From NCBI RefSeq assembly GCF_000338295.1, contig NZ_ANMO01000257.1:1-64000 (forward strand): 64,000 bases of DNA, read 5' to 3'. The stretch is from Rhodopirellula europaea 6C. Its GTDB lineage: Bacteria > Planctomycetota > Planctomycetia > Pirellulales > Pirellulaceae. Positions 10,029 to 18,725 of the stretch are shown one piece after another (positions within the stretch are counted from its first letter, which is position 1; the number at the start of each line of letters is the position of its first letter). A program made the translations under genes and the position numbers. The notes under the pieces were generated by a model that worked only from the letters and a program-made list of their open reading frames with translations, ran no database searches and was not told where the DNA came from.

Positions 10029-10667
10029 ATGAAATTTAATTGCTGCGTTCTGGTCGGTCTCCTGACGACTTGCTGCTGGATCCATTTGGCTGGCCACGCT
10101 GTTGCTGGTGAATTCAACACCGTTCTGGACGTCGGCGATCCGGCACCTGAATGGAGTGATTTGCCGACCACGGAAGGCACGAATTCATCCCTGAAGGATC
10201 TGTCGGATTCGAAAGTCGTGGTTCTGGCATTCACCTGCAACAGTTGCCCTTACGCGATCGACGCGGAAGAACGCTTGATCGCACTGAGCAAGGACTACGC
10301 AGAGAAATCCGTCACGGTGATCGCGGTCAACGTCAACACGATCGAAGAGGACGCGATGCCGGCGATGAAAGAGAAGGCGAAAGAAAAGGGATTCCCATTC
10401 GCTTACCTCTACGACGAATCACAACAGATCGCTCGCGACTATGGTGCGAAGTACACGCCGCAGTTCTTTGTGCTCGATGCCGACCAAAAGATCGCTTACA
10501 TGGGCGCGATGGACGACAGTCCAGATGGCCGCAATGTCACCAAGCCATACCTGCGGAATGCAATCGATGAAATCCTGGCTGGCAAACCAGTGACCGTTTC
10601 AGAGACGGTTCCGGTTGGATGCCGGATCCGGATGGAACGTCAACGCCGTTCTCGACGAGGACGCTGA
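10029..10667 (+). CDS. Secreted thioredoxin-fold protein (redoxin/AhpC-TSA type)
   Basis: 212 residues from the ATG at 10029, chosen because MKFNCCVLVGLLTTCCWIHL is a clear signal peptide. An ATG at 9966 overlaps the SGNH stop and would add 21 residues that spoil the signal. The domain reads VGDPAPEW, then VVVLAFTCNSCPYA with a CNSC redox pair, then VIAVNVNT, YGAKYTPQFFVLD (cis-Pro) and AYMGAMDD. This is the layout of periplasmic TlpA/redoxin-like proteins. The C-terminus after the fold is strongly basic (CRIRMERQRRSRRGR) and includes another Cys. It converges with adk, with a long hairpin between their stops. The partner and substrate are unknown. Confidence 0.85.
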   Translation: MKFNCCVLVGLLTTCCWIHLAGHAVAGEFNTVLDVGDPAPEWSDLPTTEGTNSSLKDLSDSKVVVLAFTCNSCPYAIDAEERLIALSKDYAEKSVTVIAVNVNTIEEDAMPAMKEKAKEKGFPFAYLYDESQQIARDYGAKYTPQFFVLDADQKIAYMGAMDDSPDGRNVTKPYLRNAIDEILAGKPVTVSETVPVGCRIRMERQRRSRRGR

Positions 10668-10691
10668 GAGCGTTATTCGCAATAGGGCGTA

Positions 10692-10726
10692 ACTGCCTCG
10701 GTTCGAGCTGCTCTCGACGAGGCAGT
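10692..10726. terminator. Bidirectional hairpin terminator between redoxin gene and adk
   Basis: The arms ACTGCCTCG (10692-10700) and CGAGGCAGT (10718-10726) pair perfectly. An inner stem TCGAG (10703-10707) / CTCGA (10713-10717) extends the helix. It fills the 62-bp gap between two convergent stops, so it fits a shared transcription end. Confidence 0.65.
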
Positions 10727-10729
10727 CGC

Positions 10730-11308
10730 TCAAGCCTGTGTCGGCGAAGTGAGCGTGAAGTTCAGGCAATCGCAAATGGATGCGTGAACCAGCGACTCCG
10801 AGTCGGACGCATCGATGTCTCGAACCAGCCCCTGACACCGATAGTGATCTAGCAACGGTGCGGTGCGATCTTCGTAGATGCGAAAACGCTCTCGAATGAA
10901 CTCTTCGGCGTCGTCAGCACGCTTCTCGGTCTCGCCCCGTTTGCGGAGACGTTCGATCAGAACATCGGCCGAAACTTGAAGGTGCAACACGTGATCGAGT
11001 TTCAATGACGCGGCCACCAGTTGCTTGTCGAATGCACTCGCCTGCACCTGTGTCCGTGGAAATCCGTCGAGCAGATAACCAGTGCGGCTATCCGGTTGAG
11101 CAAGTCGTTCCGCAACCATCTGCAGCACGAACTCGTCCGGTGCAAAGTGGCCCCGATCGATTCGAAGATGAATCGCCTCGCCACTATCAGACTCCAAAGC
11201 TCTCAACATTCCGCCGGTGCCAATGTGAGGCACCTTGAGAGCTTTGCTTAGCAGTTCACACTGAGTGCCCTTGCCCGCGCCAGGCGGGCCGATAAAGACA
11301 ATTCGCAC
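10730..11308 (-). CDS. adk: Adenylate kinase, short form without the LID insert
   Basis: 192 residues from a GTG at 11308, which gives the usual N-terminus MRIVFIGPPGAGKGTQC; a GTG at 11353 inside secY is also open. The enzyme interconverts ATP + AMP and 2 ADP. The P-loop GPPGAGKGT, the AMP-site GTGGMLRA and GYLLDGFPRT are present. The region that normally carries the LID (with HPxSGRxYH) is reduced to RLRKRGETEKRADDAEEF, so this is a short-form nucleoside monophosphate kinase, below the ~214 residues of long bacterial Adk. The gene follows secY by 14 bases, the normal position for adk at the end of the spc operon. Specificity for AMP is inferred from position and motifs. Confidence 0.88.
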   Translation of the reverse strand: MRIVFIGPPGAGKGTQCELLSKALKVPHIGTGGMLRALESDSGEAIHLRIDRGHFAPDEFVLQMVAERLAQPDSRTGYLLDGFPRTQVQASAFDKQLVAASLKLDHVLHLQVSADVLIERLRKRGETEKRADDAEEFIRERFRIYEDRTAPLLDHYRCQGLVRDIDASDSESLVHASICDCLNFTLTSPTQA

Positions 11309-11321
11309 AAAACTGCCAGGA

Positions 11322-12716
11322 TCAAACGACGGGTGAAGTGCCGCCGCCGGCACCTTCCAGCAATCCTCGGTAGTTTCGCATCACCAAGTGACTGTCGATC
11401 TTTTGCACCAAGTCGAACGCGACGCTCACGGCGATGAGCAGACCCGTGCCACCGTAAAAACCAGCGATCGAGTAAGGAACACCCAGCGAACCGTAAACGA
11501 TCGTTGGAACAATCGCGATCAAACCCAAGAAAGCAGCACCAACATAGGTGATCCGGACCATTACTTTTTCAAGGTAATCTGTTGTGCGACGACCGGGACG
11601 GTAACCGGGAATGAAGGTTCCCGAGTCACGGAGGTTGTCGCTCATTTCTTTCGGGTTGAACGTGATGGCCGTCCAGAAGTAGCAGAAGAAGAAGATCAAG
11701 CCGACGTACAACAGGTTGAAGAAGTACGAGGTCTGATCACTCATCGTCAAGCTAATCAAATTGAATCCGCGGAACAGAGCACCATCGGATGCGAACTGGC
11801 CGGCCAAGAAGCCGAACAGGACGCCAGGAATCATCAACAGCGAGCTGGCAAAAATGATGGGCATCACGCCGGCTTGGTTGATTCGCAGTGGCAAGTGTTG
11901 ACGGGTGCCACCGTAGACGCGTCGACCGCGAGTGAACTTGGCGGATTGAGTGGGGATCTTGCGTTGTCCCAAGGTGATGAACACCACACCGAAGACGACA
12001 ACAACAAACAGCACGACCAAGATGATCAGTGTCTCGATCCCGACCTGTCCTTTGGCCAGACCAGTCAGTTCGGTCTTCATGCCCAGCACCAATTCGTAGA
12101 GTGCCTTTGGCATCTGAGCCAGAATGCCGGCCATGATCAGCAAGCTGATCCCGTTGCCGATACCGTACTCATCAATTTGTTCACCCAGCCACATCAGGAA
12201 CACGGTTCCTGTTGTCATGACCAGAACAGCCACAATCTGCCAGCCGAAGAACAATTGTTCGTTCGCATTCATGAAGTTCGGGTTGATGCTGCTTTGACCA
12301 TTGGAGCCAGCCATCAGCATGAACTTCAGATACATGTAGCTCTGCACCAAGCAGATTACCACTGTCAAATAACGTGTGTATTCGTTGAGCTTCTTCCGAC
12401 CAGCTTCACCTTCCTTCTTCAGCTCTTCCAGCGGTTTGTAAACGCTACCAAGCAATTGGAAGATGATCGACGCCGAAATGTACGGCATGATTCCGAGGCC
12501 GAAGATCGTCGCTTGACGAAGATCGCTGGCCGCGAAAACGCTGACCTTTTCGAAGAAGTCGGCTGCTCCGCCGCCGGCACCACTGTCCAGGTTGGTAGCG
12601 ATCATCGGCAACGGGATGTGAAACCCGATCCGGTAGATGGCAAGCAGCCCGATCGTCAGCATGACCTTCTTGCGAAGTTCAGGGATCGAGAAAATGATTC
12701 GCAGCTTTTCAAACAT
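11322..12716 (-). CDS. secY: Protein translocase subunit SecY
   Basis: 464 residues with about ten transmembrane segments, beginning MFEKLRIIFSIPELRKKVML. It is the central pore of the SecYEG translocon in the inner membrane. Recognisable parts are IYRIGFHIPLP in the first segment, ATIFGLGIMPYISASIIFQLL (TM2), GGTRQHLPLRINQAGVMPIIFA and the cytosolic loop FIPGYRPGRRTTDYLEKV. It sits after rplO as in most bacteria, but with a 277-bp gap holding a terminator-like hairpin, so a separate promoter is possible. The downstream adk start is 14 bases from its stop, or overlaps it if the longer adk is used. Confidence 0.97.
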   Translation of the reverse strand: MFEKLRIIFSIPELRKKVMLTIGLLAIYRIGFHIPLPMIATNLDSGAGGGAADFFEKVSVFAASDLRQATIFGLGIMPYISASIIFQLLGSVYKPLEELKKEGEAGRKKLNEYTRYLTVVICLVQSYMYLKFMLMAGSNGQSSINPNFMNANEQLFFGWQIVAVLVMTTGTVFLMWLGEQIDEYGIGNGISLLIMAGILAQMPKALYELVLGMKTELTGLAKGQVGIETLIILVVLFVVVVFGVVFITLGQRKIPTQSAKFTRGRRVYGGTRQHLPLRINQAGVMPIIFASSLLMIPGVLFGFLAGQFASDGALFRGFNLISLTMSDQTSYFFNLLYVGLIFFFCYFWTAITFNPKEMSDNLRDSGTFIPGYRPGRRTTDYLEKVMVRITYVGAAFLGLIAIVPTIVYGSLGVPYSIAGFYGGTGLLIAVSVAFDLVQKIDSHLVMRNYRGLLEGAGGGTSPVV

Positions 12717-12908
12717 CGATCCGTCCGTCGTCGATCGTGCAGGGTGAATTCATGTCGTCCCGCCAAGCAAAAATGGCGAGCACGCAAAGGTTGTTCTGGG
12801 CTTGGCGAAGGAAATTACCATCGCCAAGGCAATCAAACTAGCAACCAAAGCCAAATCACGGAAGAACGATTGCCGCGAAGCTTTTTCAACTGGTGCCAAT
12901 TCAAAGAA

Positions 12909-12939
12909 AACAGGCCCGACGAAATCGCCAAGGCCTGTT
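12909..12939 (-). terminator. Possible rho-independent terminator between rplO and secY
   Basis: AACAGGCC (12909-12916) and GGCCTGTT (12932-12939) are perfect arms. Read on the minus strand the second arm is followed by TTCTTTG, a short T-rich tract. It could reduce read-through from the ribosomal genes into secY. The rest of 12717-12993 shows a second small hairpin (GCCACA/TGTGGC near 12967-12984) and no gene I support. Confidence 0.4.
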
Positions 12940-12993
12940 GTTTTGTCGGTTAGGTGGATAGTCACAGCCACAATCGGCTGTGGCCTCTCCGGC

Positions 12994-13488
12994 TTACTTT
13001 TCGCTTTTGAGGGCTTCGACGCGCTCATCGGGAGTACGTTTTGGAGCCAGCTTCTCTGCTGTTCCGCCGGCAGCCGAGATCTTTTCTTCGGCTGACTTGC
13101 TGAAGCGGTGAGCTTGAATGGTCAGCTTCTTTGTCAACTCACCGTCGCCGAGAACCTTCAATTCGTCAAAGTTGCCCTTGGCGAGGTTCTTAGCAGCGAG
13201 TGCTTCGAGGGTGACGGTTTCGCCATCGTTGAAAGCATCGTTTAGCTTGCCAACGTTGACAGCGAAGATGGTCAACGCCCAGCGGTTGTTGAAACCACGC
13301 TTTGGCACGCGACGGAACATTGGCATCGCACCGCCCTGGAAGTTGGGCTTGCGGCTGTAACCGCTGCGGCTCTTGTGTCCCTTGTGCCCACGACCCGACG
13401 TTTTGCCGGTGCCGCTACCAGGACCACGACCGATGCGTTTTCGAGGGCGGTGTTTCGTAATACCGCGATGAACGTCGTTGAGTTGCAT
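12994..13488 (-). CDS. rplO: 50S ribosomal protein L15
   Basis: 164 residues, slightly longer than the usual ~145. L15 is a late-assembly protein of the large subunit. The Gly/Arg-rich start ([21 protein letters not shown]) and [17 protein letters not shown] are diagnostic. The C-terminus has an extra charged tail ending [15 protein letters not shown]. It follows rpsE across 163 bp, the place where rpmD (L30) is found in many bacteria; that gap is too short for a full L30 gene. Confidence 0.97.
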   Translation of the reverse strand: MQLNDVHRGITKHRPRKRIGRGPGSGTGKTSGRGHKGHKSRSGYSRKPNFQGGAMPMFRRVPKRGFNNRWALTIFAVNVGKLNDAFNDGETVTLEALAAKNLAKGNFDELKVLGDGELTKKLTIQAHRFSKSAEEKISAAGGTAEKLAPKRTPDERVEALKSEK

Positions 13489-13651
13489 AGTAGTGATGGA
13501 ATGGCTGGGGGCGGGAAACTGATCTCTAACCGTCAGTCATGCTGCCCGAGTGTTTGAATGAGTGTCTTTGCCAAAGGTATCCAAAGTCAGTCGCTTCAAA
13601 GCGATGGGATCCAAGCAATGTCTTCTTGGCGGAGGCTTTCCGCCGGCCTTG

Positions 13652-14185
13652 TTAGGCTTCGATCAAATCGTCTGGGTTCAAACCACGCAACGCAGCGATT
13701 TGCTCGCGAGTTCGCAGTTTGCTCATCGCGTCGAGGGTCGCTTTGACCAGCGTGACGGGATTATTGGTTCCGTAGGATTTGGTCAAAATGTCGTGGATCC
13801 CGCAGGCTTCGCAAACAGCACGAACGGCTTGTCCGGCGATGATACCCGTACCAGCACCGGCTGGAATCAAGACAACGCGAGCGGCACCGTAGCGGCCCCA
13901 AACTTGGTGAGGAATGCTGCCCTCAACCAACGGGACGTGGATCATGCTGCGTGAAGCTTGCTTTTGTGCTTTTTGCACACTTGGTGGAACTTCGTTGGCT
14001 TTGCCATAGCCCCAACCAACCTGCCCGCTGCCGTTTCCGACGACGACCATCGCAGCAAAGCTGAAACGGCGACCGCCCTTAACGACAGCCGCACAACGTT
14101 TGATTTTGACGACACGGTCCAGAAGACCGGCTTCCAAACCTTGCTCTTCGTTCTTGTTGTTGCGTTTGTTTCGTGCGTTGCTCAT
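13652..14185 (-). CDS. rpsE: 30S ribosomal protein S5
   Basis: 177 residues. S5 helps decoding fidelity and mRNA unwinding at the entry channel. The double-stranded RNA-binding part has [19 protein letters not shown] and [19 protein letters not shown]; the C-terminal part has [17 protein letters not shown] and [18 protein letters not shown]. It is 47 bases after rplR. The C-terminus extends with [18 protein letters not shown]. Confidence 0.97.
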   Translation of the reverse strand: MSNARNKRNNKNEEQGLEAGLLDRVVKIKRCAAVVKGGRRFSFAAMVVVGNGSGQVGWGYGKANEVPPSVQKAQKQASRSMIHVPLVEGSIPHQVWGRYGAARVVLIPAGAGTGIIAGQAVRAVCEACGIHDILTKSYGTNNPVTLVKATLDAMSKLRTREQIAALRGLNPDDLIEA

Positions 14186-14232
14186 GGCGGACTATGTTGA
14201 TTCGTTGCGATGAATGTCGCGGGATGGGAAAA

Positions 14233-14601
14233 TTAAAACTGCAAACCAGCTTCGCGAGCGGCGTCTGCGAATGCTTTGACTCGGCCGTGGTACTTGTTGT
14301 GACCACGATCAAGCTTGACGGTTTTCACACCCGCCTCAGCAGCCTTTTCTGCGACCAGCTTACCAACCAACGCCGCGGCGTCACAGTTGCCACCAGCCTT
14401 CACTTGGTCGCGGACGCTCTTGTCACGCGTACTCGCACTGAAAATGGTCTTGCCAGCTTGGTCATCAACGACCTGGCAAGCGAAGTGCTTCAGCGTACGC
14501 TGAATGCACAAACGCGGTTGGTCGGCACTGCCTCGCAACTTGTTGCGAACATGGCGCCGGCGACGCAGGCGTTTGCTTTGGAGTTTTTTGTTCTTGTCCA
14601 T
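14233..14601 (-). CDS. rplR: 50S ribosomal protein L18
   Basis: 122 residues from the ATG at 14601, giving MDKNKKLQSKRLRRRRHVRN; the frame is open to 14682 but the extra 27 residues are unlike the family. L18 binds 5S rRNA together with L5. KLRGSADQPRLCIQRTLKHF, GGNCDAAALVGKLVAEKA and the end FDRGHNKYHGRV-like segment (KLDRGHNKYHGRVKAFADAAREAGLQF in two parts) fit the family. Confidence 0.95.
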   Translation of the reverse strand: MDKNKKLQSKRLRRRRHVRNKLRGSADQPRLCIQRTLKHFACQVVDDQAGKTIFSASTRDKSVRDQVKAGGNCDAAALVGKLVAEKAAEAGVKTVKLDRGHNKYHGRVKAFADAAREAGLQF

Positions 14602-14684
14602 AGTGACGACCCACGATGATCGTTGTGAACGGATGAAATGAATGGAAACAGCGGAGCGACGCCCCGCCAACTGCGACGGCAAAC

Positions 14685-15230
14685 CTACTTGGTGGCCGAC
14701 TTACCTGGTTTGATCTTGACCTGTTCGCCTTGGTATCGAATCCCTTTGCCCTTGTAAGGCTCAGGTTTACGAAGCGAGCGAATCTCAGCAGCGAATTGTC
14801 CGACGCTTTGCTTGTCGCAGCCCTGGATCACAACGTGAGTCTGGTCGGGGCAAGTGACCGTCAGGTCAGTTGGGATTTTGCGGTGCAGTTCGTTGGCGTA
14901 GCCGACGCGAAGTTGCAATGTGTCACCGCTGATCGATGCCAAGTAGCCGACGCCGACGATTTCCAACTTCTTTTCGTATCCGTCTTTCACACCAACAATC
15001 ATGTTGGCGATGATCGCACGGGTCAGACCATGAAATTCACGCGAGGGACGATCGTCACCATCACGCGAGATGATCACTTGGTTGGTGTCACTGTCAACGG
15101 CGACCTTCACTTCAGGACGATGTTTGAACGACAGTTTGCCCTTGGGACCTTCCACATCAATGTTGCGGTCAGCAATGCTGACTTTCACACCGGAGGGGAT
15201 CGCGACTGGCTTGTTACCAATGCGGCTCAT
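14685..15230 (-). CDS. rplF: 50S ribosomal protein L6
   Basis: 181 residues. It binds 23S rRNA near the GTPase-associated centre. The start MSRIGNKPVAIPSGVKV, the segment HGLTRAIIANMIVGV and the C-terminal motif EPYKGKGIRYQGE are characteristic. It lies 64 bases after rpsH and 83 before rplR. Confidence 0.97.
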   Translation of the reverse strand: MSRIGNKPVAIPSGVKVSIADRNIDVEGPKGKLSFKHRPEVKVAVDSDTNQVIISRDGDDRPSREFHGLTRAIIANMIVGVKDGYEKKLEIVGVGYLASISGDTLQLRVGYANELHRKIPTDLTVTCPDQTHVVIQGCDKQSVGQFAAEIRSLRKPEPYKGKGIRYQGEQVKIKPGKSATK

Positions 15231-15294
15231 GGCTGATTACAAATGTACGGGGGAATATAAATGGTTTGGCAATTGGGGCGTCAGCGACGGTCGA

Positions 15295-15696
15295 TCACGA
15301 AACTTCGCAGAGGACTTCGCCGCCGATTTTGTCACGGCGTGCTTCGCGATCGCTGATCACACCCTTGCTGGTGCTGATGATTCGGATTCCCAAACCGCCC
15401 AACACAGGCTTGAGTTCTTTGCTGCGGCTGTACAAACGACGGCCTGGTTTACTGATTCGTCGGATGGACTGAATCACTCGTTCTCCGTTGGGACCGTATT
15501 TCAGTTCCAAACGAAGGTAGCCGACTGGTTCTTCTTCCAGCTTCTCTTCTTTCCAGTCCCAGATGAATCCTTCTCGCTTGAGAACATCGGCCAAGCCACG
15601 TTTTACGCGGCTGGCGGGGATGTCAACGAACGGACGCTCGACGCGTACGGCGTTGCGGATTCGGGTGAGCATGTCGGCAATGGGGTCGGTCATCAT
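15295..15696 (-). CDS. rpsH: 30S ribosomal protein S8
   Basis: 133 residues, starting MMTDPIADMLTRIRNA; the second Met at 15693 is equally possible. S8 binds helix 21 of 16S rRNA and in Escherichia coli represses the spc operon. The C-terminal GLGIRIISTSKGVISDREARR is a clear family signature. AAGGGAAA lies upstream of the start. The distal part near KEEKLEEEPVGYLRLELKYG matches longer planctomycete forms, to my recollection. Confidence 0.97.
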   Translation of the reverse strand: MMTDPIADMLTRIRNAVRVERPFVDIPASRVKRGLADVLKREGFIWDWKEEKLEEEPVGYLRLELKYGPNGERVIQSIRRISKPGRRLYSRSKELKPVLGGLGIRIISTSKGVISDREARRDKIGGEVLCEVS

Positions 15697-15725
15697 GGCT
15701 GTGGTTTCCCTTTAATTATCCAAGC

Positions 15726-15911
15726 TCACCAGCTGCTCTTACGAACGCCTGGGATCAATCCCGCATTGGCATTCTCACGGAAGCAAATTCGGCACAAGCC
15801 AAACTTGCGATACACCGAACGTGGACGACCGCAAAACTTGCAACGGTTTTCTTTTCGAGTTGAAAATTTAGGCGTGCGAAGCGCCTTGGCGACCTTGGAT
15901 TTGCTTGCCAC
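15726..15911 (-). CDS. rpsN: 30S ribosomal protein S14, zinc-binding type (S14Z)
   Basis: 61 residues, the length of the zinc-containing short form. The pairs CKFC and CRIC ([20 protein letters not shown], then ICFREN) are the zinc ligands. The end [10 protein letters not shown] is the standard S14 terminus. It sits between rplE and rpsH as in most bacteria. The zinc type in the main operon contrasts with organisms that carry only the long zinc-free form there. Confidence 0.97.
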   Translation of the reverse strand: MASKSKVAKALRTPKFSTRKENRCKFCGRPRSVYRKFGLCRICFRENANAGLIPGVRKSSW

Positions 15912-16009
15912 GAAAGGACCTGCGGTGTACGGATCGGGGAGCGTCTCAAGCGAGAGACATGTGACGAATTGAAATATAACGATTGGTTGGTTCCGGGAGG
16001 GGAACCGAA

Positions 16010-16591
16010 TCAGGCCGCGCCGGCCTGCTCTTTTTCTTTGGGTTGCTTGAACGGCATGCCGAACAACCGCAACATCTCACGAGCTTCGTCGTCGGTTTTG
16101 GCCGAGGTGACGAACGTGATGTTCATCCCTTGGGGACGAACGAATTTGTCTGGGTTGAGTTCTGGAAAAACCAGTTGCTCGTTCAAGCCAAGTGTGTAGT
16201 TGCCGTTGCCATCGAAGGCTTTTCGGCTGATACCGCGAAAGTCACGGACACGAGGAAGAACGATCGAAACCAAACGGTCCAGGAACTCATACATCCGTTG
16301 GCGACGCATGGTGACCATGCAGCCGATTGGCATGCCTTCACGCAAACGGAAGCCTGCGATCGACTTGCGAGCGATGGTAGTGACTGGTTTTTGGCCAGTG
16401 ATTTGGGTCATCGAATCGATGGCCAAGTCAAGGACCTTCTTGTCGCCAACAGCGGCTCCAACACCCATGTTCATGCTGATCTTCAGCAGACGTGGCACTT
16501 GGTGCACGTTCTTGTAGCCGTAAGTTTCTGTCAGAGCGGCACGAACGGATTCGTCGTAACGCTGTTGCATTCGTGGAATGTTGCTGGACAT
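16010..16591 (-). CDS. rplE: 50S ribosomal protein L5
   Basis: 193 residues from the ATG at 16591 ([16 protein letters not shown]); a GTG at 16600 is also open. L5 binds 5S rRNA and contacts the P-site t[57 protein letters not shown] and [19 protein letters not shown] are family motifs. The C-terminus has a short extension [12 protein letters not shown]. Confidence 0.96.
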   Translation of the reverse strand: MSSNIPRMQQRYDESVRAALTETYGYKNVHQVPRLLKISMNMGVGAAVGDKKVLDLAIDSMTQITGQKPVTTIARKSIAGFRLREGMPIGCMVTMRRQRMYEFLDRLVSIVLPRVRDFRGISRKAFDGNGNYTLGLNEQLVFPELNPDKFVRPQGMNITFVTSAKTDDEAREMLRLFGMPFKQPKEKEQAGAA

Positions 16592-16658
16592 GTTAGGCAC
16601 TGTGCCGCCGAGGAAGTAACGGCCAATAGGGTAAGGTGTGTGTGGTGGTAGTCGTCAA

Positions 16659-17006
16659 TCAGCTAGCTGCTTTGGACGCCTTCGCCGGTGCGATTTGGCC
16701 GAGGCTTTCGCCGCTTGCCTTCGCGAATCGTTCTTTGCTTCCATCATCCAGGTAGCGAACGCCGATGCGAGTTGGTTTGCCGGTCGATGGATCGACCAAC
16801 ATCACGTTGCTCGCACTCATGGGCATCTCTTTGTTCAAGCGACCGCCCTGAGGGTTTTTTTGGCTCTGGCGAACGTGCTTCCACACGCGTGCAGCACCTT
16901 CGACGACAACCTTGTCTTTGTCGCGATCGACTTTCAGAATTTTGCCACGGTGACCTTTGTCAGCTCCGGCAATCACAATGACTTCATCGTCAACGCGAAA
17001 TTTCAT
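16659..17006 (-). CDS. rplX: 50S ribosomal protein L24
   Basis: 115 residues, starting MKFRVDDEVIVIAGADKGHR, which is the KOW motif of L24, an assembly initiator of the large subunit. NPQGGRLNKEMPMSASNVML follows. The C-terminus is extended by an Ala/Ser/Lys-rich tail (ESLGQIAPAKASKAAS). Confidence 0.95.
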   Translation of the reverse strand: MKFRVDDEVIVIAGADKGHRGKILKVDRDKDKVVVEGAARVWKHVRQSQKNPQGGRLNKEMPMSASNVMLVDPSTGKPTRIGVRYLDDGSKERFAKASGESLGQIAPAKASKAAS

Positions 17007-17085
17007 GGTAGTAACTTTGATCGGTAATTTGTTTGCAAATGGTGGTTGGGTTCGACGTCTCGGTGGGTGTCACCGAGCAACCGAA

Positions 17086-17454
17086 TCAGACCACTTCGTT
17101 GGCCAGGCTGACGATTTTCATGAAGTTGTTTTCACGCAACTCACGAGCGACCGCACCGAAGATGCGAGTGCCGCGTGGGTTACGGTCTTTGTCAACCAAC
17201 ACAACCGCGTTGGAATCGAATCGGATGTAGCTTCCGTCAGGACGACGGGTTGGTTGCTTCACCCGAACGATGACAGCACGCACAACGGCCTTCTTCTTCA
17301 CTTCGCTGCCAGGAATCACACTCTTGACGCTGCATACGATCACGTCGCCAACGGTGGCGAAACGACGCCGACTGCCGCCGAGCACCTTGATGCACATGAC
17401 TTCTCGAGCACCGGTGTTGTCGGCGACATCGAGGCGGGATTCTTGTTGGATCAT
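17086..17454 (-). CDS. rplN: 50S ribosomal protein L14
   Basis: 122 residues, the standard length. [20 protein letters not shown], the segment [20 protein letters not shown], then [20 protein letters not shown] and [20 protein letters not shown] identify it. L14 forms an inter-subunit bridge. It is 54 bases after rpsQ. Confidence 0.98.
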   Translation of the reverse strand: MIQQESRLDVADNTGAREVMCIKVLGGSRRRFATVGDVIVCSVKSVIPGSEVKKKAVVRAVIVRVKQPTRRPDGSYIRFDSNAVVLVDKDRNPRGTRIFGAVARELRENNFMKIVSLANEVV

Positions 17455-17508
17455 ATCTGTTTACTTCAACGACAAAAACGTTGGACGATTGTGTGGAGGA
17501 GGTTGCGA

Positions 17509-17862
17509 TTAAGCGTCCGTGGCGGCCGATTCAGATTCGGGTTCACCAGCGTGAGCTGCGGCCAAGCCTTCAGCCTCGGCATTCTTGCGAGCGGCACGCA
17601 AAGCAACAACGTCGACTGCGGTGCTCTTTTCAAGCACGCGGACCAAACGCCAACGTTTGAGTTTGCTCAATGGTTCCGATTCAATGATCTCGACCTTGTC
17701 GCCTACGCCCGATTCATTGTTCTCGTCGTGAACGTGACACACCGTGCGGCGGCGAATGTACTTCTTGTATTTTGGATGCTTGACCAAACGAGCGATCTCG
17801 ACGCGACGCGTCTTGCTCATTTTGTCGCTGGTCACAATTCCGGCTACGACGCGTTTGGGCAT
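17509..17862 (-). CDS. rpsQ: 30S ribosomal protein S17 with a C-terminal extension
   Basis: 117 residues compared with about 85 in Escherichia coli. The core [35 protein letters not shown] and [20 protein letters not shown] is clear. About 30 extra residues follow the core, first Ala/Arg-rich and then acidic, ending [12 protein letters not shown]. The role of the tail is unknown. Confidence 0.95.
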   Translation of the reverse strand: MPKRVVAGIVTSDKMSKTRRVEIARLVKHPKYKKYIRRRTVCHVHDENNESGVGDKVEIIESEPLSKLKRWRLVRVLEKSTAVDVVALRAARKNAEAEGLAAAHAGEPESESAATDA

Positions 17863-17911
17863 GGTGCTAGTTGGACGTGCAGTGAATGAATGGGTGAGGT
17901 TGAGTCGTCAA

Positions 17912-18118
17912 TTAAGCTTGCGGTTGTGCAAGCTGACGTTCTGTTTGGATCGTCTTGACACGAGCGATCGTTTTTCGGTTCTTCTTGATCTCGCTGGGCG
18001 TATTCAAACGCTCGGACTGAGATTGGAAACGCAAGCGAAACAATGTTTCGGCGGCTTCCTTCGCAGTCGCATCGAGCTGTTCGTCGCTCATTTCGCGAAG
18101 TTCGGTCAGTTTGGTCAT
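17912..18118 (-). CDS. rpmC: 50S ribosomal protein L29
   Basis: 68 residues from the ATG at 18118 (MTKLTELREMSDEQL); a TTG at 18130 would add four. L29 lies at the polypeptide exit tunnel and helps bind trigger factor and SRP. The FRLRFQSQSERLNTPSEIKK part matches the family pattern, followed by KNRKTIARVKTI. It is small but in its canonical place between rplP and rpsQ. Confidence 0.92.
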   Translation of the reverse strand: MTKLTELREMSDEQLDATAKEAAETLFRLRFQSQSERLNTPSEIKKNRKTIARVKTIQTERQLAQPQA

Positions 18119-18208
18119 CGAATTAGACAAAGGTCAAAGGGGATGAATCGTACATAGGGTCAGAATGGTTTGGATTGTTTACCAGTCGACTTCTCAACCC
18201 CAACGAAC

Positions 18209-18234
18209 GGAACAATCGATGTTTCGATCGTTCC
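18209..18234. repeat. Small inverted repeat between rplP and rpmC
   Basis: GGAACAATCGA (18209-18219) faces TCGATCGTTCC (18224-18234) with one mismatch and a four-base loop. It is in the unusually long 190-bp gap between rplP and rpmC and could be a leader or attenuator hairpin. No small gene was found in the gap. Confidence 0.4.
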
Positions 18235-18308
18235 CGTTGTTGACGTATGTTGAAGTGTCGCGGGCAATCCTTCTCATCGACCCGCCAATCAGTCGGACCG
18301 CTAAGCGA

Positions 18309-18725
18309 TCACGCAGAGCGGCGTTCGACAAATCGGACTTTGACCGGCATCTTGCTCGCCAGACGTGCAAAGCACACCTTGGCTTGTTGTTCGGTCACGC
18401 CACTGAGTTCGTATAAAATGGTTCCCGGCTTCACAACCGCGGCCCAAAAGTCAGGCTCCCCTTTACCTTTACCCATCCGTGTTTCCAGCGGTGTGCTAGT
18501 CACAGACTTGTCGGGAAAGATTCGGATATAGAGCTTGCCTTGGCCGCGAACGTATTGCTGGGCAGCGATCCGTCCGGCTTCGATCGTCGTAGCTTTGATC
18601 CAGCCAGCATCCAGTGATTGGATACCGTAGTCACCAAAGACGACCGTATTGCCGCGAGTCGCGTTACCTTTTATACGACCTCTTTGGCTTTTTCGATGCT
18701 TGACCCGTTTGGGCATCAGCGCCAT
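18309..18725 (-). CDS. rplP: 50S ribosomal protein L16
   Basis: 138 residues starting MALMPKRVKHRKSQRGRIKG; the second Met at 18716 is possible. L16 organises the A-site region of the large subunit. GDYGIQSLDAGWIKATTIEA, PDKSVTSTPLETRMGKGKG and ELSGVTEQQAKVCFARLA are diagnostic. Its first ~60 bases overlap the 3' end of rpsC in another frame, so the two are likely translationally coupled. Confidence 0.97.
   Translation of the reverse strand: MALMPKRVKHRKSQRGRIKGNATRGNTVVFGDYGIQSLDAGWIKATTIEAGRIAAQQYVRGQGKLYIRIFPDKSVTSTPLETRMGKGKGEPDFWAAVVKPGTILYELSGVTEQQAKVCFARLASKMPVKVRFVERRSA

Noticed and set aside
11388-12953. 521-residue plus-strand open frame rich in Gln, Asp and His
   Set aside because: Antisense to secY; no start signal or family pattern, and the residue content mirrors the hydrophobic codons of SecY.
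12750-13028. 92-residue minus-strand frame with a hydrophobic stretch between rplO and secY
   Set aside because: Its start lies inside rplO and it spans the terminator-like hairpin; no family resemblance. A small membrane protein cannot be fully excluded.
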